A stretch of DNA of 64,000 nucleotides, from the NCBI RefSeq assembly GCF_003818115.1, contig NZ_RPOI01000010.1, positions 1-64,000 on the forward strand, read 5' to 3'. This stretch comes from Citrobacter youngae. Its GTDB lineage: Bacteria; Pseudomonadota; Gammaproteobacteria; Enterobacterales; Enterobacteriaceae. The notes under the pieces are model-generated. The model made no database searches, was not told the DNA's origin, and worked only from the letters and a program-made list of their open reading frames with translations. How positions within the stretch are numbered: position 1 is the first letter of the stretch; the number at the start of each line of letters is the position of its first letter. The position numbers were made by a program, and so were the translations under genes. This document shows positions 18,491-27,185 of the stretch, one piece after another.

Positions 18491-20923
18491 ATGACTACTC
18501 TGAAACTGGACACACTCAGCGATCGTATCAAAGCGCATAAAACGGCCCTGATCCACATCGTGAAACCGCCGGTTTGTACCGAGCGCGCCCAGCACTATAC
18601 CGAGATGTACCAACAGCATCTGGATAAACCCATCCCGGTACGCCGTGCGCTGGCACTGGCTCATCACCTGGCGGAACGCACTATCTGGATCAAGCATGAC
18701 GAGTTGATCATCGGTAACCAGGCAAGCGAAGTACGCGCCGCGCCAATCTTCCCGGAATACACCGTCTCCTGGATTGAAAAAGAGATCGATGATCTCGCCG
18801 ACAGGCCCGGTGCAGGCTTCGCGGTTAGCGAAGAGAACAAGCGCGTATTGCATGAGGTGTGCCCATGGTGGCGCGGTCAGACCGTACAGGACCGCTGCTA
18901 CGGCATGTTTACCGACGAACAAAAAGGGCTGCTGGAAACCGGCATTATCAAAGCTGAAGGTAATATGACCTCCGGCGACGCACACCTGGCGGTGAACTTC
19001 CCGCTGCTGCTGGAAAAAGGTCTCGACGGTCTGCGCCACAAAGTCGATGAACGTCGTTCCCGCATTAATCTGACTTGTCTGGAAGACCTCCATGGCGATC
19101 AGTTCCTGAAAGCGATTGATATCGTGCTGGAGGCCGTCAGCCTGCACATTGAGCGCTTTGCCGCGCTGGCGCGTAAAATGGCGTCCACAGAAACGCGCGC
19201 CAGCCGCCGTGATGAACTGCTGACCATGGCGGAAAACTGCGATGTCATCGCCCATGAGCCGCCAAAAACGTTCTGGCAGGCGCTGCAGTTGTGCTACTTT
19301 ATCCAGTTGATCCTGCAAATTGAATCGAACGGTCACTCCGTATCGTTTGGCCGCATGGATCAGTACCTCTATCCGTTCTACCGTCGTGATGTAGAACTAA
19401 ACCAGAGTCTCGATCGTGAGCACGCCATTGAGCTGTTGCACAGCTGCTGGCTGAAATTGCTGGAAGTAAACAAAATTCGCTCTGGCTCCCACTCGAAAGC
19501 CTCAGCAGGCAGCCCGCTGTATCAGAACGTGACCATCGGTGGCCAGAACCTGGTCAACGGTCAGGCGATAGATGCCGTCAACCCGCTCTCCTATGCCATT
19601 CTGGAATCCTGTGGCCGACTGCGCTCTACCCAGCCGAACCTCAGCGTGCGTTATCATGCTGGGATGAGTAATGACTTCCTGGATGCCTGCGTGCAGGTGA
19701 TCCGCTGCGGCTTCGGGATGCCAGCCTTTAACAACGATGAAATCGTCATTCCGGAATTCATTAAGCTGGGCATTGAACCGCAGGACGCCTATGACTACGC
19801 AGCTATTGGTTGCATCGAAACCGCCGTTGGCGGCAAATGGGGCTACCGTTGCACCGGCATGAGCTTTATTAACTTTGCCCGCGTGATGCTGGCGGCGCTG
19901 GAAGGCGGACGTGATGCCACCAGCGGCAAAGTATTCCTGCCGCAGGAAAAAGCGCTTTCAGTCGGCAACTTTAATAATTTCGACGAAGTGATGGACGCCT
20001 GGGATACGCAGATCCGCTACTACACGCGCAAATCGATCGAAATAGAGTATGTCGTCGACACCATGCTGGAAGAAAACGTACACGATATTCTGTGCTCCGC
20101 GCTGGTAGATGACTGTATTGAACGTGCGAAAAGCATTAAGCAAGGCGGCGCGAAGTATGACTGGGTATCCGGTCTGCAGGTGGGTATTGCCAACCTCGGC
20201 AACAGCCTGGCAGCAGTGAAGAAACTGGTCTTTGAACAGGGGACTATCGGCCAACAACAACTGGCCGCCGCGCTGGCTGATGATTTTGATGGTCTGACCC
20301 ACGAGCAGTTGCGTCAACGCCTGATCAACGGCGCGCCAAAGTACGGCAACGATGACGATAGCGTTGATGCGCTGCTGGCTCGCGCTTATCAGACCTATAT
20401 CAACGAGCTGAAACAGTATCACAACCCGCGTTACGGCCGTGGTCCGGTTGGCGGCAACTACTATGCCGGGACCTCGTCTATCTCCGCAAACGTACCATTT
20501 GGCGCGGCAACCATGGCAACGCCGGATGGCCGTAAAGCGCATACTCCGCTGGCAGAAGGCGCCAGCCCGGCCTCCGGTACGGACCATCTCGGCCCAACGG
20601 CGGTAATTGGCTCTGTAGGTAAACTGCCTACCGGCTCAATCCTCGGCGGCGTACTGTTAAACCAGAAGCTGAACCCGGCCACGCTGGAAAATGAGTCTGA
20701 TAAACAAAAGCTGATGATTCTGCTGCGTACCTTCTTTGAAGAGCACAAAGGCTGGCATATTCAGTACAACATCGTTTCTCGTGAAACGCTGCTGGAAGCC
20801 AAAAAACACCCGGATCAGTACCGTGACCTGGTGGTGCGTGTCGCGGGTTATTCCGCCTTCTTCACCGCGCTGTCTCCGGATGCGCAGGACGATATCATCG
20901 CGCGCACTGAACATATGCTGTAA
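18491..20923 (+). CDS. pflF: Glycyl-radical enzyme PflF (YbiW), substrate unknown
   Basis: The 810-aa protein is a glycyl-radical enzyme with the PFL domain and the C-terminal radical domain; the radical glycine is Gly786 in RVAGYSAFF. The thiyl cysteine is Cys441 in AIGCIETAVGG. Pyruvate formate-lyase proper has a double cysteine (CC) at that place, whereas this has a single Cys followed by Ile-Glu, as in glycyl-radical dehydratases (GCxE). The old name as a formate acetyltransferase is therefore doubtful, and a diol or related hydroxy substrate is more likely. It is translated with pflE and stands next to fsaA and ybiV, which act on sugar phosphates. Confidence 0.92.
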   Translation: MTTLKLDTLSDRIKAHKTALIHIVKPPVCTERAQHYTEMYQQHLDKPIPVRRALALAHHLAERTIWIKHDELIIGNQASEVRAAPIFPEYTVSWIEKEIDDLADRPGAGFAVSEENKRVLHEVCPWWRGQTVQDRCYGMFTDEQKGLLETGIIKAEGNMTSGDAHLAVNFPLLLEKGLDGLRHKVDERRSRINLTCLEDLHGDQFLKAIDIVLEAVSLHIERFAALARKMASTETRASRRDELLTMAENCDVIAHEPPKTFWQALQLCYFIQLILQIESNGHSVSFGRMDQYLYPFYRRDVELNQSLDREHAIELLHSCWLKLLEVNKIRSGSHSKASAGSPLYQNVTIGGQNLVNGQAIDAVNPLSYAILESCGRLRSTQPNLSVRYHAGMSNDFLDACVQVIRCGFGMPAFNNDEIVIPEFIKLGIEPQDAYDYAAIGCIETAVGGKWGYRCTGMSFINFARVMLAALEGGRDATSGKVFLPQEKALSVGNFNNFDEVMDAWDTQIRYYTRKSIEIEYVVDTMLEENVHDILCSALVDDCIERAKSIKQGGAKYDWVSGLQVGIANLGNSLAAVKKLVFEQGTIGQQQLAAALADDFDGLTHEQLRQRLINGAPKYGNDDDSVDALLARAYQTYINELKQYHNPRYGRGPVGGNYYAGTSSISANVPFGAATMATPDGRKAHTPLAEGASPASGTDHLGPTAVIGSVGKLPTGSILGGVLLNQKLNPATLENESDKQKLMILLRTFFEEHKGWHIQYNIVSRETLLEAKKHPDQYRDLVVRVAGYSAFFTALSPDAQDDIIARTEHML

Positions 20924-20930
20924 CCCCCTC

Positions 20931-21005
20931 CCGCCCGGTGGCACTGTGCTTACCGGGCCTACATACTCTCCCTTTAGCCGGGTAAGGCGAAGCTGCCACC
21001 CGGCC
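20931..21005. repeat. BIME between pflF and ybiV
   Basis: CCGCCCGGTGGCACTGTGC with TTACCGGGCCTAC, then GCCGGGTAAGGCG with GCTGCCACCCGGC, form two REP palindromes directly after the pflF stop. They probably mark the end of the pflEF transcript. Confidence 0.85.
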
Positions 21006-21009
21006 TTTT

Positions 21010-21023
21010 ACTTTCATTCGAAA
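21010..21023. promoter_or_regulatory. Shared operator-like motif, copy upstream of ybiV
   Basis: ACTTTCATTCGAAA is identical over 14 bases to the pflE-upstream copy at 17535-17548. It sits between the BIME and ybiV, next to a CRP-like site. Confidence 0.5.
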
Positions 21024-21030
21024 TTAAATT

Positions 21031-21046
21031 TGTGCTATAGGTCACA
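21031..21046. promoter_or_regulatory. CRP-like site upstream of ybiV
   Basis: TGTGC-TATAGG-TCACA matches the CRP consensus TGTGA-N6-TCACA at nine of ten arm positions. It is centred about 54 bp before the ybiV start. CRP control of a sugar-phosphate phosphatase is plausible; this is an inference from the sequence. Confidence 0.5.
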
Positions 21047-21092
21047 TTGTTATTAGAATGTTTCTGGTTGCAGTTATAAGCCAGGAGCATAT

Positions 21093-21908
21093 ATGACCAT
21101 CAACGTTATCGTCACCGATATGGACGGAACGTTTCTCGACGACGCCAAGCAATACGATCGCGAACGCTTTATGGCGCAGTACCAGGAACTGAAAAAAAGA
21201 GACATTGAATTTGTCGTGGCCAGCGGCAATCAGTACTACCAGCTTATCTCCTTCTTCCCCGAGCTGAAAAATGAGATCTCCTTTGTTGCCGAAAATGGAG
21301 CATTGGTATTCGAACATGGTAAGCAACTGTTTCACGGCGAGCTGACCCGCCACGAATCCCGCATTGTCATTGGCGAACTGCTCAAAGATAAGCAGCTCAA
21401 CTTTGTGGCCTGTGGACTGCAAAGCGCCTACGTGAGCGAAAATGCCCCAGAGTCCTTTGTCGCATTGATGGCAAAACACTACCATCGCCTGAAACCCGTA
21501 AAAGATTACCAGGATATCGACGATGTGCTGTTCAAGTTCTCGCTGAATTTACCTGACCAACAGATCCCATTAGTTATCGATCACCTTCATTCTGCTCTCG
21601 ACGGCATTATGAAGCCCGTCACCAGCGGCTTTGGGTTTATCGACCTGATCATTCCCGGCTTACATAAAGCCAACGGGATCAGCCGTCTGTTAAAACGCTG
21701 GAACCTGTCACCACAAAACGTGGTCGCCATTGGCGACAGCGGCAACGACGCGGAAATGTTGAAAATGGCGCACTACTCTTTCGCCATGGCTAATGCAGCC
21801 GAGAACATCAAATTTATTGCCCGCTATCAGACCGACGATAATAACCATCAAGGCGCGCTGAACGTGATTCAGGCGGTGCTGGATAACACTTCGCCTTTTA
21901 ACGCCTGA
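21093..21908 (+). CDS. ybiV: Sugar phosphatase YbiV (SupH), HAD superfamily
   Basis: YbiV is a cytosolic HAD-like phosphatase that acts on sugar phosphates such as ribose, fructose and glucose phosphates. The 271-aa length equals E. coli. The four HAD motifs are visible: nucleophile and acid Asp9 and Asp11 in VTDMDGT, the SGNQYYQ segment, the lysine of LHKANGI, and the metal-binding GDSGND near residue 214. The cap domain of type C2 (Cof-type) lies between. The start has a GGAGCATAT ribosome site. Upstream there is a shared motif and a CRP-like site. Confidence 0.94.
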   Translation: MTINVIVTDMDGTFLDDAKQYDRERFMAQYQELKKRDIEFVVASGNQYYQLISFFPELKNEISFVAENGALVFEHGKQLFHGELTRHESRIVIGELLKDKQLNFVACGLQSAYVSENAPESFVALMAKHYHRLKPVKDYQDIDDVLFKFSLNLPDQQIPLVIDHLHSALDGIMKPVTSGFGFIDLIIPGLHKANGISRLLKRWNLSPQNVVAIGDSGNDAEMLKMAHYSFAMANAAENIKFIARYQTDDNNHQGALNVIQAVLDNTSPFNA

Positions 21909-22028
21909 TCCTGCCAACCGGAGTACCTGCTCCGGTTCTCACCGTTTTTGCATTCCGTGCACACCATCAAGTTTTTAAACTTGCATTAACTTATTTTTAA
22001 CTTATATTGCACTTGTAAGTTATATAAG

Positions 22029-22042
22029 TTTCAAATGAAAGT
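22029..22042. promoter_or_regulatory. Shared operator-like motif, copy upstream of ybiU
   Basis: On the reverse strand this reads ACTTTCATTTGAAA, one base different from the copies before pflE and ybiV. Reverse-strand flanks also match the pflE copy (ATA before it). It ends 14 bp before the ybiU start, so a bound repressor would block transcription or early elongation. Confidence 0.5.
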
Positions 22043-22056
22043 TATGCGAGGTGGTT

Positions 22057-23319
22057 ATGGCTTTTACTTTTACCAGCGACACATTGCCCGCCGATCACAA
22101 AGCGGCAATCCGTCAGATGAAACAGCAACTGCGGGTACAGCTTGGGGATGTTCAGTTGATCTTCAATCAACTGAGCGATGCCATTGCCACCCGCGTGGCG
22201 GAAATCAACGCCCTCAAAGCGCAAGGCTCCCCGGTATGGCCTGTGTTGTCCTATGCGGATATTAAAGCGGGTCGCGTGAGTGCAGAGCAGCGTGAAGAAA
22301 TTAAGCGTCGCGGATGCGCGGTCATTAAGGGGCATTTCCCCCGCGAACAGGCGCTGGCATGGGATCAGTCGATGCTCGATTACCTGGATCGCAACCATTT
22401 TGATGACGTCTACAAAGGACCGGGCGATAACTTCTTCGGCACCCTGAGTGCATCGCGACCTGAAATCTACCCCATTTACTGGTCCCAGGCGCAGATGCAG
22501 GCCCGCCAGAGTGAAGAAATGGCCAATGCCCAGTCGTTCCTCAATCGTCTTTGGACATTTTCAAGCGAAGGTAAACAATGGTTTAACCCGGATGTCAGCG
22601 TTATCTACCCTGACCGTATACGCCGCCGTCCGCCGGGAACCACGTCCAAAGGGCTGGGCGCGCATACGGATTCCGGCGCGCTGGAACGCTGGCTGCTGCC
22701 TGCGTATCAGCGGGTATTTGCTCATGTTTTCAATGGTAAACTGGACGATTACGATCCGTGGCAGGCAGCGCATCGCACCGAAGTAGAAGAGTACACGGTG
22801 GATAACACCACCAAATGTTCAGTCTTCCGTACCTTCCAGGGTTGGACAGCACTGTCCGATATGCTGCCAGGTCAGGGATTGTTGCACGTGGTCCCTATTC
22901 CAGAAGCGATGGCATATGTGCTGTTACGCCCATTGCTTGACGATGTGCCGGAAGATGAACTGTGCGGCGTCGCGCCCGGCAGAGTCCTGCCGATTTCCGC
23001 GCAATGGCATCCGCTGCTGATTGAAGCGCTAACCAGCATTCCACAGCTGGAAGCCGGAGACTCAGTGTGGTGGCATTGTGATGTCATTCACGCCGTCGCG
23101 CCGGTAGAAAATCAACAGGGTTGGGGCAACGTGATGTACATCCCTGCCGCACCGATGTGCGAAAAGAATCTGGCCTACGCTCACAAAGTGAAAGCCGCGC
23201 TGGAAAAAGGCGCGTCGCCGGGTGATTTCCCGCGCGAGGATTATGAAACGAACTGGGAAGGACGCTTCACGCTGGAGGATTTGAATATCCACGGTAAACG
23301 CGCGCTGGGGATGGAATAA
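22057..23319 (+). CDS. ybiU: DUF1479 family protein YbiU, probable iron/2-oxoglutarate-type oxygenase
   Basis: YbiU belongs to the DUF1479 family, which has the cupin fold of non-haem iron dioxygenases. The 420-aa protein has the candidate iron ligands His and Asp in LGAHTDSGALERW and a distal His in WHCDVIHAV. No substrate is established. I chose the ATG at 22057 (MAFTFTSDTLP), preceded by GAGGTGGTT, over the one two codons upstream. It is a single gene, with a terminator after it that it shares with the next, convergent gene. Confidence 0.88.
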   Translation: MAFTFTSDTLPADHKAAIRQMKQQLRVQLGDVQLIFNQLSDAIATRVAEINALKAQGSPVWPVLSYADIKAGRVSAEQREEIKRRGCAVIKGHFPREQALAWDQSMLDYLDRNHFDDVYKGPGDNFFGTLSASRPEIYPIYWSQAQMQARQSEEMANAQSFLNRLWTFSSEGKQWFNPDVSVIYPDRIRRRPPGTTSKGLGAHTDSGALERWLLPAYQRVFAHVFNGKLDDYDPWQAAHRTEVEEYTVDNTTKCSVFRTFQGWTALSDMLPGQGLLHVVPIPEAMAYVLLRPLLDDVPEDELCGVAPGRVLPISAQWHPLLIEALTSIPQLEAGDSVWWHCDVIHAVAPVENQQGWGNVMYIPAAPMCEKNLAYAHKVKAALEKGASPGDFPREDYETNWEGRFTLEDLNIHGKRALGME

Positions 23320-23348
23320 TCCTTCCCCTTTCATCGCTTTTAAAATAG

Positions 23349-23390
23349 TCCGGTTTTCTTCATTATATGATAAAAACCGGGTATTTTTTT
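23349..23390. terminator. Terminator after ybiU
   Basis: CCGGTTTT and AAAACCGG arms enclose a loop of about 15 nt and are followed by GTATTTTTTT. The T-run ends inside the stop codon of the convergent gene. On the reverse strand the same hairpin is followed by only a short T-rich stretch, so termination there would be weaker. Confidence 0.75.
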
Positions 23391-24243
23391 ATTCTACTGA
23401 AATTGCTGCCAGTTTCCATTTATCCTTTTCTTTGAGCATAGTAACGTTAATCTCGCCAGACTCTCCGTTTTTAAACTCTACGCTTCCAGACAAAGAACCA
23501 ACATCATTTACTACATTGAAACTATCGAAACTGTATTCACTAATATCATCAAAATGAACAGACTCGGTTACAAGCTTAAAATCCTCGCTGTTCATTTTTC
23601 TTTGCAAAGAAGAAGAGCTTGCCTGATAAGCCTGAATATATTTTCCATCACGGAGCAAATCTATCTCTGTTCGCGCAGCATCCTTCAAATCACCCATCGT
23701 GGAAAAAAGGAAAGTGCCAAGGCCGATAAAAATAATCAGTGCGGCAATCACCGCTCCCGCAATAACAAATTTCCTTTTCTTCTTGTCTGCTAACAGACCA
23801 CGAACCTGCCATCCCGCATCACGAACAATATCAAAAATAGGATCGGTAATTTCCGTTGATACAAATTTATAGCCATCAATTTTACCGAAGCTACCATCTT
23901 CTTTTTTACCCCAGGATCCCCCAGCAGAAAACTCAAGGCGTTTCCCGATCTGGACAGATTTGCTTAATCTGAACCCACCCAAATCTGCATCCCACTCCAC
24001 ATCGGTCGTTTTTTCACGATAAGTAATTTGCTTTTTGCTTTCATTGAAAAACAGTCTTAACTCATATTGTTTTTGCAATCCGTATTGACTGAAATAATCT
24101 ATCCACTCAGCATCTTCGATATTCCAGGATGCAACAATATCATCACCATCTTCACGTAAAATGAAAGGATGCTCGTTGCTGTTGTTTAAATTTAGTAAGT
24201 TTAATTTAAGATTGGCTAAAGAGAGTGGTTCCATCTGACTCAT
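23389..24243 (-). CDS. AT-rich single-pass membrane protein of unknown function
   Basis: I do not recognise this 284-aa protein. Residues 1-158 look cytosolic and rich in beta structure, with repeated aromatic and charged segments (DDIVASWNIEDAEW, KSVQIGKRLEFSAGGSWGKK). A positively charged patch (DKKKRK, 153-158) precedes one membrane helix at about 159-180, so the N-terminus should be inside. Residues 185-284 lie outside and resemble a small alpha-beta NTF2-like fold (LLRDGKYIQAYQASSSSLQRKM then beta strands); this fold is a guess. The ATG at 24243 (MSQMEPLS) has the ribosome site AAGGAAAG. Codons are rich in A and T compared with both neighbours, suggesting acquired DNA. E. coli has ybiT and ybiU adjacent here. 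Confidence 0.8.
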   Translation of the reverse strand: MSQMEPLSLANLKLNLLNLNNSNEHPFILREDGDDIVASWNIEDAEWIDYFSQYGLQKQYELRLFFNESKKQITYREKTTDVEWDADLGGFRLSKSVQIGKRLEFSAGGSWGKKEDGSFGKIDGYKFVSTEITDPIFDIVRDAGWQVRGLLADKKKRKFVIAGAVIAALIIFIGLGTFLFSTMGDLKDAARTEIDLLRDGKYIQAYQASSSSLQRKMNSEDFKLVTESVHFDDISEYSFDSFNVVNDVGSLSGSVEFKNGESGEINVTMLKEKDKWKLAAISVE

Positions 24244-24275
24244 TTTCTTTCCTTGCATAGGTCGTTATGGAAAGT

Positions 24276-24301
24276 ATCTTAGCCACAATTGTGGCTAAGA
24301 T
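24276..24301. promoter_or_regulatory. 26-bp perfect palindrome between ybiT and the AT-rich gene
   Basis: The arm ATCTTAGCCACAA is followed at once by its exact reverse complement. It lies 33 bp before the start of the AT-rich gene and 43 bp after the ybiT stop. There is no T-run after it on the reverse strand, so it is not a typical intrinsic terminator of ybiT, though a weak one is possible. An operator for the downstream gene is the main alternative. Confidence 0.5.
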
Positions 24302-24344
24302 TAATCAGTAGAACTTTTTTTCAGAAAAGTGCGGGGAGAGAGAC

Positions 24345-25937
24345 TTATTCGACGCCTTTACTTCGCAGGTAATCTTCGTAGTTGCCGGTGAAGTCGATCA
24401 CGCGTTCCGGCGTAATTTCAATCACGCGGGTTGCCAGCGAACTGACGAACTCACGGTCGTGAGAAACAAAGATCAGCGTGCCCTGGTACATTTCCAGCGC
24501 CATGTTCAGCGACTCGATAGATTCCATATCCAGGTGGTTGGTTGGTTCATCCATCACCAGAATATTCGGTTTCTGCATCATCAGCTTACCGAACAGCATG
24601 CGTCCTTTTTCACCACCGGAGAGCACTTTTGCAGGCTTCTTGATATCGTCCTGGCTGAACAGCAGACGACCGAGGAAGCTGCGCACAACCTGCTCATCGT
24701 CGCCTTCTTGTTTCCACTGGCTCATCCATTCGAAAACGGTCAGATCGTTTTCAAACTCGTATTCATGATCCTGCGCGTAGTAACCAACCTGGGCGTTTTC
24801 AGACCACTTAACGGTACCGTTGTCCGGCTGCAAATCGCCAACCAACGTTTTCAGCATGGTGGATTTACCCACGCCGTTGGCACCAATGATGGCAACCTTC
24901 TCCCCCACTTCCAGCAGCAGGTTGAAGTTTTTAAACAGCGGGCCTTCATCAAAACCTTTCGCCAGCGCTTCCACTTCCAGCGCGTTACGGAACAGTTTCT
25001 TATCCTGCTCGAAACGGATGAACGGGTTCTGACGGCTGGAGGCTTTCACTTCATCGAGCTTGATCTTATCAATCTGACGCGCACGAGAGGTCGCCTGACG
25101 AGATTTAGATGCGTTGGCGCTAAAGCGGCTGACGAAGGATTGCAGATCGGCAATCTGTGCTTTCTTCTTGGCGTTATCGGCCAGCAGACGTTCACGCGCC
25201 TGGGTTGCCGCCGTCATGTATTCGTCGTAGTTACCCGGATAAACACGCAGTTCGCCGTAGTCCAGATCCGCCATGTGCGTGCAGACCATGTTCAGGAAGT
25301 GACGGTCGTGCGAAATGATGATCATGGTGCTGTCACGCTCGTTCAGCGTCTGCTCCAGCCAGCGAATGGTGTCGATATCCAGGTTGTTGGTTGGTTCGTC
25401 GAGCAGCAGAATGTCCGGGTTAGAGAACAGCGCCTGTGCCAGAAGCACACGCAGTTTCCAGCCGGGCGCGACTTCGCTCATCGGGCCGTAATGCTGCTCT
25501 ACCGGAATACCGACGCCCAGCAGCAGTTCACCCGCACGCGCTTCCGCAGAGTAGCCGTCCATTTCGCCGTACTGAACTTCAAGGTCAGCCACTTTATAGC
25601 CGTCTTCTTCGCTCATCTCGGCCAGCGCATAAATGCGATCGCGCTCCTGCTTCACTTCCCACAGTTCAGCGTGACCCATAATAACGGTGTCGAGAACGGT
25701 GAACTCTTCAAAGGCGAATTGATCCTGACGCAACTTACCGATGCGCTCATTCGGATCGAGGGAAACGTTGCCCAGCGTCGGTTCGAGGTCGCCGCCGAGA
25801 ATTTTCATAAAGGTGGATTTACCGCTACCGTTCGCGCCAATCAGGCCGTAACGATTGCCGCCGCCAAATTTGACGGAAATATTTTCAAACAGCGGCTTAC
25901 TGCCGAACTGCATAGTGACGTTGCTGGAAACTAACAC
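24345..25937 (-). CDS. ybiT: ABC-F family ATPase YbiT
   Basis: YbiT is one of the four E. coli ABC-F proteins, which bind the ribosomal E site and affect translation; it has no membrane domain. The 530-aa chain has two ABC domains with Walker A GANGSGKS and [11 protein letters not shown] signatures including LSGGEKGRM, Walker [12 protein letters not shown] and [11 protein letters not shown], joined by the charged P-site tRNA-interaction linker (about residues 230-310, [16 protein letters not shown]). The start is probably GTG at 25937, which gives the E. coli length and has AGGAT upstream; a longer reading from 26096 has no family support. It is divergent from ldtB. Confidence 0.95.
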   Translation of the reverse strand: MLVSSNVTMQFGSKPLFENISVKFGGGNRYGLIGANGSGKSTFMKILGGDLEPTLGNVSLDPNERIGKLRQDQFAFEEFTVLDTVIMGHAELWEVKQERDRIYALAEMSEEDGYKVADLEVQYGEMDGYSAEARAGELLLGVGIPVEQHYGPMSEVAPGWKLRVLLAQALFSNPDILLLDEPTNNLDIDTIRWLEQTLNERDSTMIIISHDRHFLNMVCTHMADLDYGELRVYPGNYDEYMTAATQARERLLADNAKKKAQIADLQSFVSRFSANASKSRQATSRARQIDKIKLDEVKASSRQNPFIRFEQDKKLFRNALEVEALAKGFDEGPLFKNFNLLLEVGEKVAIIGANGVGKSTMLKTLVGDLQPDNGTVKWSENAQVGYYAQDHEYEFENDLTVFEWMSQWKQEGDDEQVVRSFLGRLLFSQDDIKKPAKVLSGGEKGRMLFGKLMMQKPNILVMDEPTNHLDMESIESLNMALEMYQGTLIFVSHDREFVSSLATRVIEITPERVIDFTGNYEDYLRSKGVE

Positions 25938-26170
25938 TGGCGTATCCTGAAAGAGAAAGAAATATGTGACAAACCGCTTATTATGCCATAACTCTGCAAT
26001 AAGATCGCGCCGTTCATGCAGCACAGATAAAGTGAAAGCAAAAGGAAAAAAATGTGATTTAGTACACATCCGAATTCCTTGTTGCTCAGAATGCACATAT
26101 AATGCCTGCCCAACACTACATAAATCTCAACCCACTAGCCTGCCTGGCACTGAATCTCGCATACATGAAC

Positions 26171-27091
26171 ATGAATATGAAATTAACAACGCTTTTCGCG
26201 GCGGCACTCGCAATAGTTGGTTTTTGTAACACCGCTTCTGCCGTCACGTACCCGCTGCCTACCGATGGCAGCCGTTTGATTGGCCAGAACCAGGTCATCA
26301 CGATTCCTGAAGGCAACACCCAACCGCTGGAATATTTTGCGGCGGAGTATCAGATGGGTCTGTCTAACATGCTGGAAGCTAACCCGGGCGTGGATACCTT
26401 CCTGCCGAAAGGCGGCACAGTGCTGAACATTCCTCAGCAGTTGATCCTGCCGGATACCGTGCATGAAGGTATTGTGATTAACAGCGCCGAAATGCGTCTG
26501 TACTACTACCCGAAAGGTACTAACACCGTCATCGTTCTGCCTATCGGTATCGGCCAGTTAGGTAAAGACACCCCTATCAACTGGACCACCAAAGTTGAAC
26601 GTAAGAAAGCGGGTCCAACCTGGACGCCAACCGCGAAAATGCATGCGGAATACCGCGCTGCGGGCGAACCGCTGCCAGCAGTTGTTCCGGCAGGTCCTGA
26701 TAACCCGATGGGTCTGTACGCGCTGTATATCGGTCGCCTGTACGCCATTCACGGCACCAATGCTAACTTCGGCGTCGGCTTACGCGTCAGCCACGGTTGC
26801 GTGCGTCTGCGTAACGACGACATCAAGTTCCTGTTTGAAAATGTGCCGGTCGGTACTCGCGTCCAGTTTATCGATGAGCCGGTAAAAGCCACTACCGAAC
26901 CAGACGGCAGCCGTTACATCGAGGTACATAACCCGCTGTCTACGACTGAAGCACAGTTTGAAGGCGGGGAAATCGTACCAATTACGCTGAATAAGAGCAT
27001 TACCAGCATCACCGGTCAGTCTGACGTCGATCAGGCCGTCGTTGAGCAGGCGGTACAGAACCGTTCTGGTATGCCGGTTCGTCTGAACTAA
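26171..27091 (+). CDS. ldtB: L,D-transpeptidase LdtB (YbiS)
   Basis: LdtB attaches Braun's lipoprotein to peptidoglycan in the periplasm. The 306-aa protein has a signal peptide ending in ASA (about residue 24), a LysM-like segment (residues 42-90) and the YkuD catalytic domain with the SHGCVRL motif and nucleophile Cys210. Several in-frame ATGs are close together (26165, 26171, 26177); 26171 gives the E. coli length. Upstream extension to 26102 would put extra residues before the signal peptide. A BIME follows it before the convergent ybiR. Confidence 0.94.
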   Translation: MNMKLTTLFAAALAIVGFCNTASAVTYPLPTDGSRLIGQNQVITIPEGNTQPLEYFAAEYQMGLSNMLEANPGVDTFLPKGGTVLNIPQQLILPDTVHEGIVINSAEMRLYYYPKGTNTVIVLPIGIGQLGKDTPINWTTKVERKKAGPTWTPTAKMHAEYRAAGEPLPAVVPAGPDNPMGLYALYIGRLYAIHGTNANFGVGLRVSHGCVRLRNDDIKFLFENVPVGTRVQFIDEPVKATTEPDGSRYIEVHNPLSTTEAQFEGGEIVPITLNKSITSITGQSDVDQAVVEQAVQNRSGMPVRLN

Positions 27092-27100
27092 TCGGCTATA

Positions 27101-27174
27101 CATGCCCGATGGCGCTACGCTTATCGGGCCTACCAGCACTGTAGGCCGGATTAGGCGCCAGCCGCCATCCGGCA
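27101..27174. repeat. BIME between ldtB and ybiR
   Basis: ATGCCCGATGGCGCTACGC with TTATCGGGCC, then GTAGGCCGGATTAGGCG with GCCATCCGGCA, form two REP palindromes between convergent genes. Confidence 0.85.
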
Positions 27175-27185
27175 CACCACATCAA

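Noticed and set aside
18386-19336. Open frame of 316 codons on the reverse strand opposite pflE/pflF
   Set aside because: Antisense shadow of two confident genes, with no recognisable domain and no start signal.
23349-23391. Truncation of the AT-rich gene, since its stop lies in a T-run
   Set aside because: The hairpin and T-run belong to the convergent ybiU terminator, and the protein ends after a complete beta-rich domain, so nothing shows truncation.
24459-25934. Open frame of 491 codons on the forward strand opposite ybiT
   Set aside because: It lies wholly antisense to a confident ABC-F gene. The translation has low complexity rich in His, Gln, Phe and Arg, typical of the reverse of a highly biased coding frame, and no ribosome site or family likeness.
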